A stretch of DNA of 64,000 bases from Diadema setosum (lineage: Eukaryota > Echinodermata > Echinoidea > Diadematoida > Diadematidae). This document shows positions 22,455 to 33,840 of this stretch, one piece after another (position 1 is the stretch's first letter; each line of letters opens with the position of its first letter). The translations under genes were made by a program, and so were the position numbers. Below the pieces are notes generated by a model. The model saw nothing but the letters and a program-made list of their open reading frames with translations, made no database searches and was not told where the DNA came from. The stretch lies in NCBI GenBank assembly GCA_033980235.1, contig CM067070.1, positions 565,001 to 629,000 of the forward strand. Direction: 5' to 3'.

Positions 22455-23733
22455 AAATTTTTATCGATTCCCAATGTTATATATTTTAGATCATGGTTGA
22501 GGAATTTTGTTCATTCATGCTTGTGAAACTCTGTGGGTGTGGTATCCTAGCTCTTTTCCCCTTTGGATTCTTATTATCCTTCTCATTATAAAACAATGTG
22601 TTCTTTTCTTTTCTTTTTTTTTTGTGTGTGTTTTCGTAGGACATGCTGTAAATTGTCAGAAGTCATGATTAACCTGAATTGATACTCTTCTTGTATTTGC
22701 AGTTGTATAGATGTGTCTATGGTGCTTTCAAATTGCAGAACAACAACAACAAAAAAGGTCACTCGTATACAAACAAAGATAAGTCAATTCAAGTACTCGA
22801 CGTTATGAATGTGAAGTGAAGTGAAGCGAAGAAGTGTAAAGCTTATCCTATCCCAAGTATCATACCAGCAATATAATATATGTTTTCTGTGACAATGCCA
22901 AAGGTCCTGTTTAATGGAATTGTTTTCCTGCCCTTTGTAGTTGCTTTTAGGGCAAATATGCGTTAAAAGAAAAAAACAACAACAACACCGAACAAACTAG
23001 CAAATATGTGGAAAAAGTTCCTCATACTACTTAAGCAGGTAATGTACTTGACTTCTGCTTATCTTAAGACTTACACAATTACTGTATCTCATCCATGCAG
23101 GAATTATTTCACAGAGAATTAGAAATTTTGTTATGTATTTCAAAAGCCTGATGCACCTCTTGCTATTTCATATCATCTGTACAGAGATGTGTGATGGTGT
23201 TTCAAGAACTGCTCGGTACACAAATGACAAATATTGTGGGAAAAAATTAGTGAACAAATGAAAATATTTTGTTAAGAATATTTGACAGATTATAACATGA
23301 CAAATACAAACCTCAACTTTAGATTGTAAAAGTGAAGGTGAATAAATACATTTCTGCGAACTTGTGAAAGAGCAAATTTCTATGGTTTTCAGTTATTGAG
23401 TAATGTTTCATGAAAAAATATTGGTGAATGTCATGTACATGTATTCATGCTTGTGAAAGTGTGTGTGCATGGGTGTGTTATCCTTGCTCTTTTTTTTTTC
23501 TAGTGTCAGTGATAATGTATGATATGCTGATGTATTGCTAATATACATGTTTTGAACGTATGTTTGACTGATCAGATGAAATTCAGATGAATTCATTTCA
23601 TTTCAAATGAGTTTGTGATGCACATTTTTAATGCAGATGGGTAATGTACCTTTAAGAATGGTGCCAGTGAAGCACCTTACCAGCACTGCATGTGAAACAC
23701 ACCAAAAATACACAGACATCAATTCACATACTA

Positions 23734-24151
23734 CATTCTAAGAAAAAAAAAAAGGGTTCTTTTGAGCACCATTAAATGGTTCTCAGCACTGTCACAATAG
23801 CGACACCTTTTTTGGAGCCTGCGAGAACCTTTTTTAAATGGTGCCTGTCAGCACCTTTTGACATTGGTGCCCATTAGAACCTTTTCCAATGAAATGGTTC
23901 CCATGAGCACCTTTTGAAAAGAGTCAAAAAGGTGCCCATCTTTAGTCAAAAAGGTGCCCATGGGCACCTTTTAAATGGTACTCACGAGCACCATTTCATC
24001 GGCAAAAAGGTTCTAATGGGCACCTTTTGCAAAAGGTGCCGACAAGCACCATTTAGAAAAGGTTCTCACGAGCACCTAAAAGGGTGTCGCTATTGTGACA
24101 GTGCTGAGAACCATTTAATGGTGCTCAAAAGAACCTTTTTTTCTAAGAGTG
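23734..24151. mobile_element. 418-bp palindromic MITE (GGTGCCCATGGGCACC core)
   Basis: Near-perfect inverted arms of about 150-200 bp starting CATTCTAAGAAAAA and ending TTTCTAAGAGTG, with TA on both sides. The arms contain many GAGCACC/GGTGCTC and GGTTCT/AGAACC sub-repeats. It forms the right end of the 4.85-kb insertion. Confidence 0.8.
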
Positions 24152-24330
24152 TACCATCACCCTTGGCTGGCTGTTGTGAATGCCTCTTGACGAGAAAGAG
24201 GTCCCCAGTCGCTGATTAAAATCATTTATACCATTATATGCCAGTCGCTACTGACGCCAGGCACATCTCAACACAATGGGCATTTTTACATCAGATTTTT
24301 CCCCGTGCTTTTTTGCCTAGGAGTTTAGGA

Positions 24331-25600
24331 CGCTATTTCATTTCCTATTCACATCAGCCAGAATAGAATTAGGTTGACCCCCCCCCCCCGCCATATTTAT
24401 TTTCCTAGATGAGAATGCGCAAAAAAAAAAAAAAAAAAAAAACTGGGTTGAGCGTGACAAAAAATATTCAATTGAAAGACCTAAAAAGGGAAGTTTGCTA
24501 AAGGAAATTATTTTTTTTTTATTGAATGCAAACATACTTCTGAAACAGTCTGTGAAAGTTTGAGGAAAATCATGTTGACGTAGAACAACATCCTGTATTC
24601 GCGTTGGCATGATGCATGTTTTTGCAAGGGGGCGTAGGGTTGCATGGGCAACTCTGGGCACCAGTCCTTTAAATGGGCACCCTTTCGACTACATGTACTA
24701 GCTATTTGGAAGAATATCTTCTCTATTAACTTAATTACATTTCTTGAAAATGATAGTATCGCTGACATGTGGTTTTGACAACTTTTGAACAGTATACTCC
24801 TCGACATAGAACGATATATTGCCTTAGCGTCGACTGTAATGAATTCAATGCATGTTAAAGGGGAAGGCTAGTAACTGATCAGTGGGAATCAGTGGAAATG
24901 CTGGGAGATGATTGTTCCAATCCCTATGGGATTCATTCAAGAGTTCATTGTATATCTATTGTTGTGTGAAAATGATTTGGTTCAGAACGGTCTCATATTC
25001 AAGTAATGTGCAGATTAATGCTCCGTCACTGACCAGGGACGCTAACCTGGAAGCATTAAACTGCACATTACTTGAATATGAGACCATTCTGAAGCAAATC
25101 ATTTTCACACAACAATAGATATACAATGAACTCTTGAATGAATCCCATAGGGATTGGAACAATCATCTCCCAGCATTTCCACTGATTCTCACTGATCAGT
25201 TACTAGCCTTCCCCTTTAAAATGTATGGTTAGGTTTAGGGAGTGAGAGTAGTTTGGGCATTTCACACGGGGTTACCTTTGCATGTGCAACCCTTTCACTA
25301 TACAGATATTGTAGAAAAGCGTTTCCTCTATCAATTCCAATACATTTCTTGAAAATCAAAGTGCCCTTGCTACACAGCAGGAACTTTTTTAAAAACATGC
25401 ATGCTTTACAGACACGCGATATTCGCATTGATAGTATGTGTATTCTCTATTGCCATGAGAGTGGAATAATTTTGGGCACCTCTCACAGGGTTTCCACTGA
25501 CTGAGCATCTTCTTCACTGTAGATATCATTATAAAGCAATGTGTTTTTTTAATCAATTCTATGACATTTTAAAATAAAAGTTTATTTTTGTATTGTCGGA
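24331..25600. mobile_element. 1.27-kb insertion in duplication unit 2
   Basis: Absent from unit 1 at about 17800. The termini are not clear inverted repeats and the duplication of target sequence is ambiguous (GGA). It contains a nested foldback element (24856-25218), poly-C and poly-A runs. No gene seen. Confidence 0.6.
24856..25218. mobile_element. 363-bp foldback MITE, copy 1
   Basis: Two roughly 170-bp arms are near-perfect reverse complements. The outer ends read TAAAGGGGAAGGCTAGTAAC. A diverged sister lies at 53427-53791 inside FDXACB1 intron 2. Confidence 0.85.
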
Positions 25601-25921
25601 ATAACTTTAAAATGATATTGTACAGGTTGTATTAAAGGGGCCGTTATCATAATATAGGTCTACCTTTGGGCACTTCCAAAGGTGTTGCCTTTGAATGGTC
25701 ACCTATTTGACTATACGGAAATTGTACAACGATGTCTCCGCTGTTATATCAATTTAATTTCTTGAAAACAAAAGTGTCATTGCTATACGTCCCGAAAGGG
25801 TTTTTCAAGTCATGAACGGAACATGCTGCATTCTCGTATATTGCCTGTTTTACATACTGCTGCGGTGTTAGGGTAATTTTGAGCTCACCCAAACCGGTTA
25901 CCTGTGAATGTGCATTCTTTT

Positions 25922-26091
25922 CAGTGGCGGATCCAGGCGGGAGCGCACCGGGCGCCCCCCCCCCCCCCCCCCATTGTTAGTTTTTGAACAAAAGAAATTG
26001 AAAAATGGAGGGGTGCGTGCACTCCCCCCCCCCCCCTTAATTTTGTAAAGGTGCCCTCGCCCTCTTTATTGAATTCCTGGATCCGCCCCTG
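25922..26091. mobile_element. hAT-like MITE with CAGTGGCGGATCC ends, copy 2
   Basis: Duplicate of the 18119-18281 element carried in unit 2. It differs mainly in the length of its poly-C tracts. Confidence 0.7.
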
Positions 26092-26508
26092 CTTTGGTTT
26101 ACATTGTAGATATTGAAACCAAGAGATTTTCAAGCAGAAGGGTGAAGGTTGAGGTATACGTTTTCTTCAACTTGTCTTCCTCTACAAGAGGAAGGCAAGT
26201 CTCTTTTATTACTTCCAATGCATTTCATGCAAATCAAAGTGTCTTTGCTATACGACCAAACGACTTTTTTACAGCCATATACTACCTACAACAACTGGAT
26301 TTGGTATACCTGTTTTGTAAGGGCCTGAAGAGTATGAGTAACCAAAAGCAGTTAATTCCCAAGGAGTTACCTTTTGATGTTCACCCTTTTATGATAACAT
26401 CTAGGTATTGTAGCACGATGATGTTAGTATTATTTTCATCATTTTCATGAAAATAAAAGCGTATGAACGGCTGGAACGATTTCTCAGAGACACGTACCAA
26501 TGAAAGAA

Positions 26509-28384
26509 ATGAATTTGCATTGTGTGGTGTCTGACACCACACCCAGCAGGTACACCTCCCGACGCCTTCAAATAAGCCCTTGAAATAGACCGGTAACTTG
26601 GTCGAAAGCTCAGTGAACATATTGCAACGTCTTCTAGCAGCCATTCCTCCGTTATAAATAACCGGTTTTCAGTGACTACCGTGTGCACAATGTGCGCATT
26701 ATAAATGCTATAATCCTCATCATTCATACCATTTCCCTCATTCTATTGTCTCTCCATGTATTACTTAATCCAGCACATTGCCCGTGCTCGCACATTTTTT
26801 TTTCTCTTTGCCTCGATTAAATGATAATCATGCATACATATTAAATATACAGAAAAAAAAGTAACTGATTTTTCTTAACTTACAAATAGCTTAAGACGCG
26901 ATACCTCGTATCTGTAAATTCTTTATGACTTAGGAAAATGCTAGACATTAAAAGTGGGGATTTCAAATGAACCTGTGTACACTTGCAGGGGCGTTTATAC
27001 CCACACATACTGTATTGCACAATTATAATAAGCCGCATTCAACATAAGTTACCACTCAAATCAGCGATATCTGATTCTGCGTCCAAACGCTGAATCGGCA
27101 CCAACATCAAGACCATCAATACCCTTTTCAGGTAAAGTCCATTCATAAAGGAAATCAACAAATTCATACGAATGAAAATATATTTTTACCCCTTATAGGT
27201 AATGGTAGGCAATAATATATGTAATTAGGGTAGCCTACTTTCTTTTCACGTTCGCAGGCAAGTCAAACTCCTCAGCACTGAACGCGAATCAAGTATCAGT
27301 AATGTAAACAACTTCACTTTATAAATTGGCTCAGGAATTAACTTACCTCAATTTTAGAACTTGTTTCCTCGTCTGTAGGGCTAACAATTCAGCTTAACAA
27401 TGACTGGAACATGGTACCGACGTGGAGGATGCAATTACGCCCAGTTGTTGATACTGGATGAATATGACCCTTTATAGTCGGTCGTGTTTTTTTTTTTTTT
27501 TTTTTTTCAACCTGAATATCCTTGATGGCGCGTCACTGTTGTCAATTATAGTGCAATATGGTACATGACTGCACTGGTGAATTCTAAGCGTAGTATCTAG
27601 ACAAGGAATACACACTTACATATGCCACACCACTGAATGATCTGTATATCGTTGGGTATATGTTTCACGGAGAGTGTATACGGCTGGCTTCACCATGTTC
27701 CCACAATGGTTCCTCTTGTATATAGACACATCGAAGCATGTCATACCCGACACTGTAGACTCTACCAACGTGTGTGTGTGTGTGTGGGGGGGGGGGGGGG
27801 GCAATCTGATTGGCTATTCACCGATCATCCGTTTTCGAGCGTGCTATTTAACAAATGCACCGACGAGCTGCTGGTATTTTTTCCCCTTTTTTTCACAATT
27901 TTTCCATCCGATTCTTCCACATACCAATCAGCTGCGAGCACACTGTGTATATCATCAGAAATTGACTTCACTGAGTTTAAATTTGCCTTCAGTGGTCTGT
28001 AAATTAGAAGTATTCGAGCATGTCTATAGGGACGGTAGTAAAGTACAGTGCCTATTCACATATAGGGGTGTCGATATGAGAGGCTTATTCCGTCCCTCTT
28101 CACAAGAACCGTCAAAGTAAAATTTAAAAAAAAAAGAATGCAAAACTCATCATAACAGACAATTGTTTCTGTTTAATAATCAACCATTTCAGTGTTTGAT
28201 AGTTTTGAGTTGACCAACGCAATGGGTCCTGACAAGCAAGAAAGTATTTTTTTTTAATTATCTTAGTTTTCTTTTTTTTCTCTCTCTCTCTCTCTTTTTT
28301 TTTTTGGGGGGGGGGGGGCTGCCTCTTTTCATCCAAAATCTGTTGCCCCCTAAAAATTTATTATATGCATATATATATATATAT
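26509..28384. other. Non-coding interval, no gene seen
   Basis: Contains a poly-T run (27488-27508), a (GT)n-G(n) tract (27770-27801) and polypyrimidine runs near 28270-28320. None of the short open frames shows a domain or paired splice sites. Confidence 0.5.
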
Positions 28385-28631
28385 GAAGGGTTTGTTTGCA
28401 AAAACCGATAAGTCCATTTTTGAAGATTTTGAAGTACGATTTCTGTCATAATGTACAAAATAATACCTTTTAAATGATATATTGGTCACTTCATGTAAAG
28501 GTATATTTTTGAAGTTATGGTCAAAAGAAGCAAAATTTTTCTTATTATTTTCTTTATTTTTCTTCACCTTTAATCGCAAATATCTCCATTTGGCAAATAT
28601 GGACTTATCGGTTTTTGCAAACAAACTCTTC
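28385..28631 (-). mobile_element. MITE family GAAGAGTTTG, copy 4 (inverted)
   Basis: Same element in opposite orientation to copies 1-3, within (TA)n flanks. Confidence 0.85.
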
Positions 28632-29649
28632 ATATATATACATACATTCCGCTGACTAATTACTATAAAAGCCAGCTATATATAGAGCTACCTTTACACA
28701 AGGGCAAGTATCAAAATTGTCACAAGGTTATGTTTTAAAGCAGTGTTTCACTTCGAATAATTTGGTTTTGTGTTCATGAGGTATGTGTGCATGCTTCGAT
28801 AAAAAGAAACCACTGTTTGCGACATAAAAAACAACAATTTGATGCACCAGTATTGATTTGAGACGAGCACTATTGACGTATTATGAGATGAGCACCCCAG
28901 AGATCTCGGCTGTGAAGCGCGCGACATTTGGCTTGCACATTGCCTGGGATGTAATCTACAAGACGGTAATGTTGGATTTACGAAACATATTCATTTTCAA
29001 CAATGTTGTGGACCAAATTGGCATTTTAGCCTGAAATGTTAATGTAATCCATGGGAATGTTTTGTTGTTGCTTTGTTGTTGTTTTGTTTTGTTTTTGATA
29101 GATAAGCTGTCTACAACAGGTCTTACATTGCACGATAAGCAAATGATTCTACTCAAATGGATTCTTTTGTATTTATCTATTTATTTTTCGATTATCCATA
29201 CGTCAATTTTTGGGGAAAAAAGTGTATCACTTTCTTCATAATCGTCTTTGTGAAAACTGTTTTTTTTTTCCGCTAATGTCACTATTTCTGTACTTTAATT
29301 GTAAATTCTCTTTTCACCGCCACCTTCGTATAATAACATCTTCCTATGTGGGATTCCATCTGTGATTCATTTGTCAAGGGGAGGTTACATTTTCAAAACA
29401 GGACCAAAAAAAAAAGAAGAAAAATAAAAAAAGAAAGTCTCAAAGTAATTCTTGAGTGACGCATGACGCTTAGATTATGAATCTCACAATACATGTATTT
29501 CAGATTGTCTATACAGTGTACGATAACATAATCCTTCATTAAAAAAAAAGAAAGAAAATAAATACATAAATTGATATGTAATACATGTATATAATAAAAT
29601 TTAATTGCTCCTCGTATTTGGCAGTACTAGAAATAGTAATAATAGTGTC
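28632..29649. other. Non-coding interval, no gene seen
   Basis: AT-rich sequence with simple A/T runs. Nothing with a supported function. Confidence 0.5.
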
Positions 29650-29762
29650 TAGAGGAATGCATTAAATTCATTAGCACTTTCATCCCTGACAAGGGGGGAG
29701 GCTCCCGAAAATTGGGATTTTGAATTAAAATAAAGGCAATTGGCATTTAATGCATTCCTCTA
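29650..29762. mobile_element. 113-bp MITE with TAGAGGAATGCATTAA ends
   Basis: Inverted ends TAGAGGAATGCATTAAAT and complement enclose about 75 bp. Terminal TA fits TA-targeted elements. Confidence 0.6.
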
Positions 29763-29824
29763 ATGTGGCATTTACGTTGTGACATTATTGCTATAATACA
29801 TAATAACCCGTACATATGAGTATA

Positions 29825-30011
29825 TGAATATAAGAACGACCCAAGTCCAATTTTTGGCCAAATTCAGTTTGACATGGGAAATTGTAGCTTATGCATGGAC
29901 TCATCTTGTGTATAAATGATAAATCCTAATTACCCCCGGAAGTGCCTGAAATAAATGAGTTAAATCTTGTATGAATGTAAGAATGAAGGACTTGGGTCAT
30001 TCTTACATTCA
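29825..30011. mobile_element. MITE, GACTTGGGTCGTTC family, copy 2
   Basis: Bounded by TGAATATAAGAACGACCCAA and the inverse GGACTTGGGTCATTCTTACA. About 187 bp. Confidence 0.72.
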
Positions 30012-30066
30012 TATTATAGCGCCCTCTCTCGTCCTTCTCTCATCTCTATAGCAGAATATCATGTAT

Positions 30067-30311
30067 ATGAATCAAAGAACGACCCAAGTCCATATGAATC
30101 AAAGAACGACCGAAGTCCATCACACAAAATGGCCTCTCCACAATCAATATTAATGTTAATTGTGATAGTAATATATGTTCTAATTTGTAGATACAATGTT
30201 GCCTTCCCATCACAGTTAAATAGAATATTATTGGACAAACAAAAAAGATATGACGTTTTTTTTAGTTTACTTGAAATGGTCTTCCATGGACTTGGGTCGT
30301 TCTTATATTCA
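30067..30311. mobile_element. MITE, GACTTGGGTCGTTC family, copy 3
   Basis: About 245 bp. The left end is itself duplicated (TATGAATCAAAGAACGACC twice, 30067 and 30093). The right end reads GGACTTGGGTCGTTCTTATA. Confidence 0.7.
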
Positions 30312-30377
30312 TATACTCATATACATATACATGTATACATTACATGTACATATGTTTACCGTATACATATATATATA

Positions 30378-31025
30378 CCGAGTGTCCCCCCCCCCCCCCC
30401 GAAAAAAAAAAAAGCGGAACGGTGGATTTTCAGTACCTTGCGTTCTAAAAGTGATATATTTTTTGACATCATTAGTAAGAGCATCTTCCGCAGAAGACCA
30501 TGATACCAAAATCATCAAATTTGGTTCAGTGCTTTTTATTCTTCGCCAATTTCTGTAAATGCAGTCACTTTCAATTTTTTGCGACTTATGAGATAATAAT
30601 TTGGGTGCAACACGCGTTCCATACGGTAAATTGTGTAAGCTCGTTGATCCATGTCAACAAAAGATACAGCTTTGATATTGGGAGCGCACACACACACAAA
30701 CACACACTGATTTTCCCTGGCCCGTGCCCAATGTGAAAACTGTATCTTTTGTTGACATGGATCAACGAGCCTACACAATATTCACCGTATGGATCGCGTG
30801 TCGCACTCAAATTATCTCATAAGTCGCAAAAATTCGGCGAAATTTGACAATGACTGCATTTTCAGAAATTGGCATTAAATAAAAAGTACTGAACCAAATT
30901 TGATAATTTTGGCATCATAGTCTTCTGCGGAAGATGCTCTTTCTAATGATGACAAAAGATATGTAACTTTTAGACCGCAGGGTACTGAAAATCTACCGTT
31001 CCGCTTTTTTGGGGGGGACACCCGG
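30378..31025. mobile_element. 648-bp foldback DNA element (CCGGGTGTCCC ends)
   Basis: Arms of about 290 bp are inverted copies around a short (CA)n-containing centre near 30690. Ends CCGAGTGTCCCCC / GGGGGACACCCGG with TA outside each (30376-30377, 31026-31027). Tc1/mariner-like MITE by ends and target. Non-coding. Confidence 0.8.
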
Positions 31026-31071
31026 TATTATATATATATGCGACATCTTCTGTTATCTACATTGTCTCAAC

Positions 31072-31123
<52 letters not shown>

Positions 31124-31126
31124 CAT

Positions 31127-31379
31127 GAAGAGTTTGTTCGCAAAAACCGATAAGTCCATTTTTGAAGATTTTGAAGAACGGTCTTTGTCATTAAGTACAA
31201 AATAATACCTTTTAAATGATATACATTTATTAGTCACTACACATAAAGGTACATTTTTGAAGTTATGGTCAAAAGAAGCAAAACATTTCTTATTATTCTC
31301 TTTATTTTTCTTGACCTTTAATCGCAAATATCTCCATTTGGCAAATATGGACTTATCGGTTTTTGTGAACAAACTCTTC
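31127..31379 (-). mobile_element. MITE family GAAGAGTTTG, copy 5 (inverted)
   Basis: Same orientation as copy 4, next to a (TA)n tract (31078-31121). Confidence 0.85.
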
Positions 31380-31427
31380 ATATATTTTCATACATCAGTA
31401 TTATTTATCATAATCAAGCTCATCTAA

Positions 31428-32347
31428 CATTAACCCTAAAAATACTGGGGGGCTAAAAGGTCCCCCTCCCCCTCCACATTTCGCGCAATTACTCCGCAAC
31501 ACGCAATACTCTCGCCGCGATACTCTATGACTTTTTTCTTTCGAGTTTCCCGCACACTTTGACACCAAATTTGTGACGCCCGGGGGTATGGTTCTAATGT
31601 TACATAACTTTTTGTACATGCACGTGAGGCCGAAAAATGGCTCAAAATGTGATTTTGTGTACAAAGTCAATGCAAATTGAGTTTGTTTCACATGGTTCAT
31701 TTGAATGCTTATTTTTACTCTCAATGGCTAAAATTAATTAGTTTTAGGAGTATTATACTTCAAAAAGTGTCTACTACAAATTTTGTTAAAAAAACGAAAC
31801 AAAAGGTCGAATAAACAAAGAAATACATAAGAAATTCATTAAAACAATCTTTATTGATGACTTATCTTTTTTCAGAAGCCTGTGATTAATTTGTCATCTA
31901 ATTTTCGTGTGTCTAATCAGTGACAATGTCAGGAGCTCTGTTACATCACAGTGCAGTAGAGTATATTTACATAGCAGCTGCGCTATACAAATTTGTCTAA
32001 TTATTAATTATTAACAATAAAATAAATAAGAAATTAATTTTGATCCCATTTTTTTTTCAAGTACATTTGCTAGGAATGCCACAAAGAATCATTAGACCAA
32101 AAATGAGCACTTTTGGAGCTTTATTTACTGATTAAGATCAAAGAGTCTGATTTCTCGCATAAATTAGCATAATTAATCAAAATAAAATAAAAGAAGACTA
32201 CTCAGTATTTTGGAAAATTGAAGTATATGATATTGTAGATTACATCGCACACTACCATTGTGCAAATTTCCGCGGCGATTGCATGATCTTAGCCCCCCCC
32301 CCCCCCCCCGTCTTTCGAGCTACCAAAATAGCCCAGTCTTTTTAGAC
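31428..32347. mobile_element. Probable 0.9-kb non-autonomous element with degenerate inverted ends
   Basis: Left end CCCTAAAAATACTGGGGGGC and right end (reverse) TCTAAAAAGACTGGGCTATT are related. The interior has long poly-C and no gene. The boundary call is approximate. Confidence 0.45.
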
Positions 32348-32793
32348 ACCTATACGCGTACATGTACTTGAAAAGCACATGAATAAGAATAATTTAATGC
32401 TGATGATTGAACCTGTGACAAATTCCTGAAGGTCAGATAACATTAATTATTTCTCGTTTTATTATACATGTACAAACATGCAGTGGAGACTAGCAAATCT
32501 TTCAATTTATTAATCATACAGGAAGAAGCTTCCTCCACTAGAACGATTTTATGAAGCCTTCAGCAGACCAGAAACCTAGATGCCCTTACAGTTACTTTAT
32601 ACAGTGTCACTAAGCTTTGACATGTTCAATATCCTTCACAATCATATCCTTCTCCCATCATTCACAAGCTTTAACCTACTGCAATGAAGTTTTACAGGCC
32701 AAGGTTAAGGCATAAAAACTCCACAGTTTGTTTACAAAACAAAATAAAACAAGGAAAAGTAGAAATTACGCGGTGCGGAAAAATGTCCCTGCC
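32348..32793. other. Non-coding interval before the DR1 repeat array
   Basis: Nothing recognised. The first tandem unit starts near 32794. Confidence 0.4.
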
Positions 32794-33267
32794 GGAAGTA
32801 GCATTTTGTAGCAAAATGTACAATTTAGGTCAAAAATCTAGGTCAAAGGTCAAAATTCTGTGTAGAAGTTTTGAATTAAGCCCTCACCTAGTGCCATCAT
32901 ATAAAACAAACGGAATCGAAATCGGGTTAGAAATGGCGAAGGAGTGGCAGTTTGTAGCCAAGGTACAATATAGGTCTAAAATCAAAGTCAAAGGTCAAAG
33001 AAGTCAAAGGTCAAAATTCTGTGTAGAAGTTTTGAAACCTCACCTAGTGCCATCACATAAAGCAAACAGAATCAAAATCGGGTTAGAAATGGTGAAGGAG
33101 TAGCATTTTGTAGCAAAATGTACAATACAGGTCAAAAATCAAGGTCAAAGGTCAAAGAAGTCAAAGGTCAAAATTATCTGTAAAAATTTTGAAGCCCTCA
33201 CCTAGTGCCATCATATAAAGCAAACCGAATCGAAATCGGGTTAGAAATGGCGAAGGAGTAGCATTTT
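32794..33267 (+). repeat. DR1-containing minisatellite, left part
   Basis: Roughly 145-165-bp units, each starting GTAGCATTTTGTAGCAAAAT, then a block of AGGTCA half-sites, then CCTCACCTAGTGCCATCA and GAATCGAAATCGGGTTAGAA. Units start near 32799, 32953 and 33103. A last partial start at 33256 is cut by the satellite. Perfect AGGTCAAAGGTCA direct repeats (one-base spacer) lie at 32840-32852 and 33142-33154. Confidence 0.85.
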
Positions 33268-33830
33268 CAAATTTATGAAGTTCTTCCGTCGAGATGTTTT
33301 CATTGCAATTGATTGACAAATTGCCCTACATCGACGTAAATAAGCACTGAATTGATCAGTGTTTTAGTAGTAGCCATGATAAAAAATCATGGGCGTACAT
33401 ACTCGAGCAGGATTCGAACCCACGACCTCCTGATCACCGGACAGGCGTCATCTCCACTAGACCACCGAGCTTTCGCCCGACAGCAAGTGTTGGTTCTAAT
33501 CCTTATAGCATGCAGCGGGTACTGCTTTGTTATTCAAATTTATGAAGTTCTTCCGTCGAGATGTTTTCATTGCAATTGATTGACAAATTGCCCTACATCG
33601 ACGTAAATAAGCACTGAATTGATCAGTGTTTTAGTAGTAGCCATGATAAAAAATCATGGGCGTACATACTCGAGCAGGATTCGAACCCACGACCTCCTGA
33701 TCACCGGACAGGCGTCATCTCCACTAGACCACCGAGCTTTCGCCCGACAGCAAGTGTTGGTTCTAATCCTTATAGCATGCAGCGGGTACTGCTTTGTTAT
33801 TCAAATTTATGAAGTTCTTCCGTCGAGATT
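33268..33830 (-). repeat. tRNA-like satellite, reverse-oriented block (two units)
   Basis: Two copies of the roughly 267-bp unit in the opposite orientation to the block that follows. The orientation switch lies in a poly-T stretch at 33827-33842. Confidence 0.88.
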
Positions 33831-33840
33831 TTTTTTTTTT

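Larger units (their letters stand above)
19300..24151. mobile_element. 4.85-kb insertion with CACTCTAAG termini
   Basis: Compared with unit 1, the sequence ...ACAAT-TA-CCATC is split by 4852 bp. The insert begins CACTCTAAGAAAAAAAGGTT and ends with the near complement, with TA on both sides (TA target duplication). The interior has GC-richer stretches (about 19700-20570), an internal minisatellite and a nested MITE (22208-22454), but no transposase frame. The right end is itself a complete foldback (23734-24151), so the insert may be one composite element or two related MITEs that captured DNA between them. Confidence 0.65.
18693..26508. repeat. Tandem duplication, unit 2 (expanded by three insertions)
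   Basis: Matches unit 1 in four blocks: 18693-18836, 19084-19299, 24152-24330 and 25601-26508. The gaps are a 247-bp MITE (18837-19083), a 4.85-kb insert (19300-24151) and a 1.27-kb insert (24331-25600). All three are absent from unit 1, so they came after the duplication. Confidence 0.85.

Noticed and set aside
24912..25162. Mirror-image 68-codon frames on both strands
   Set aside because: Created by the palindromic foldback element 24856-25218.
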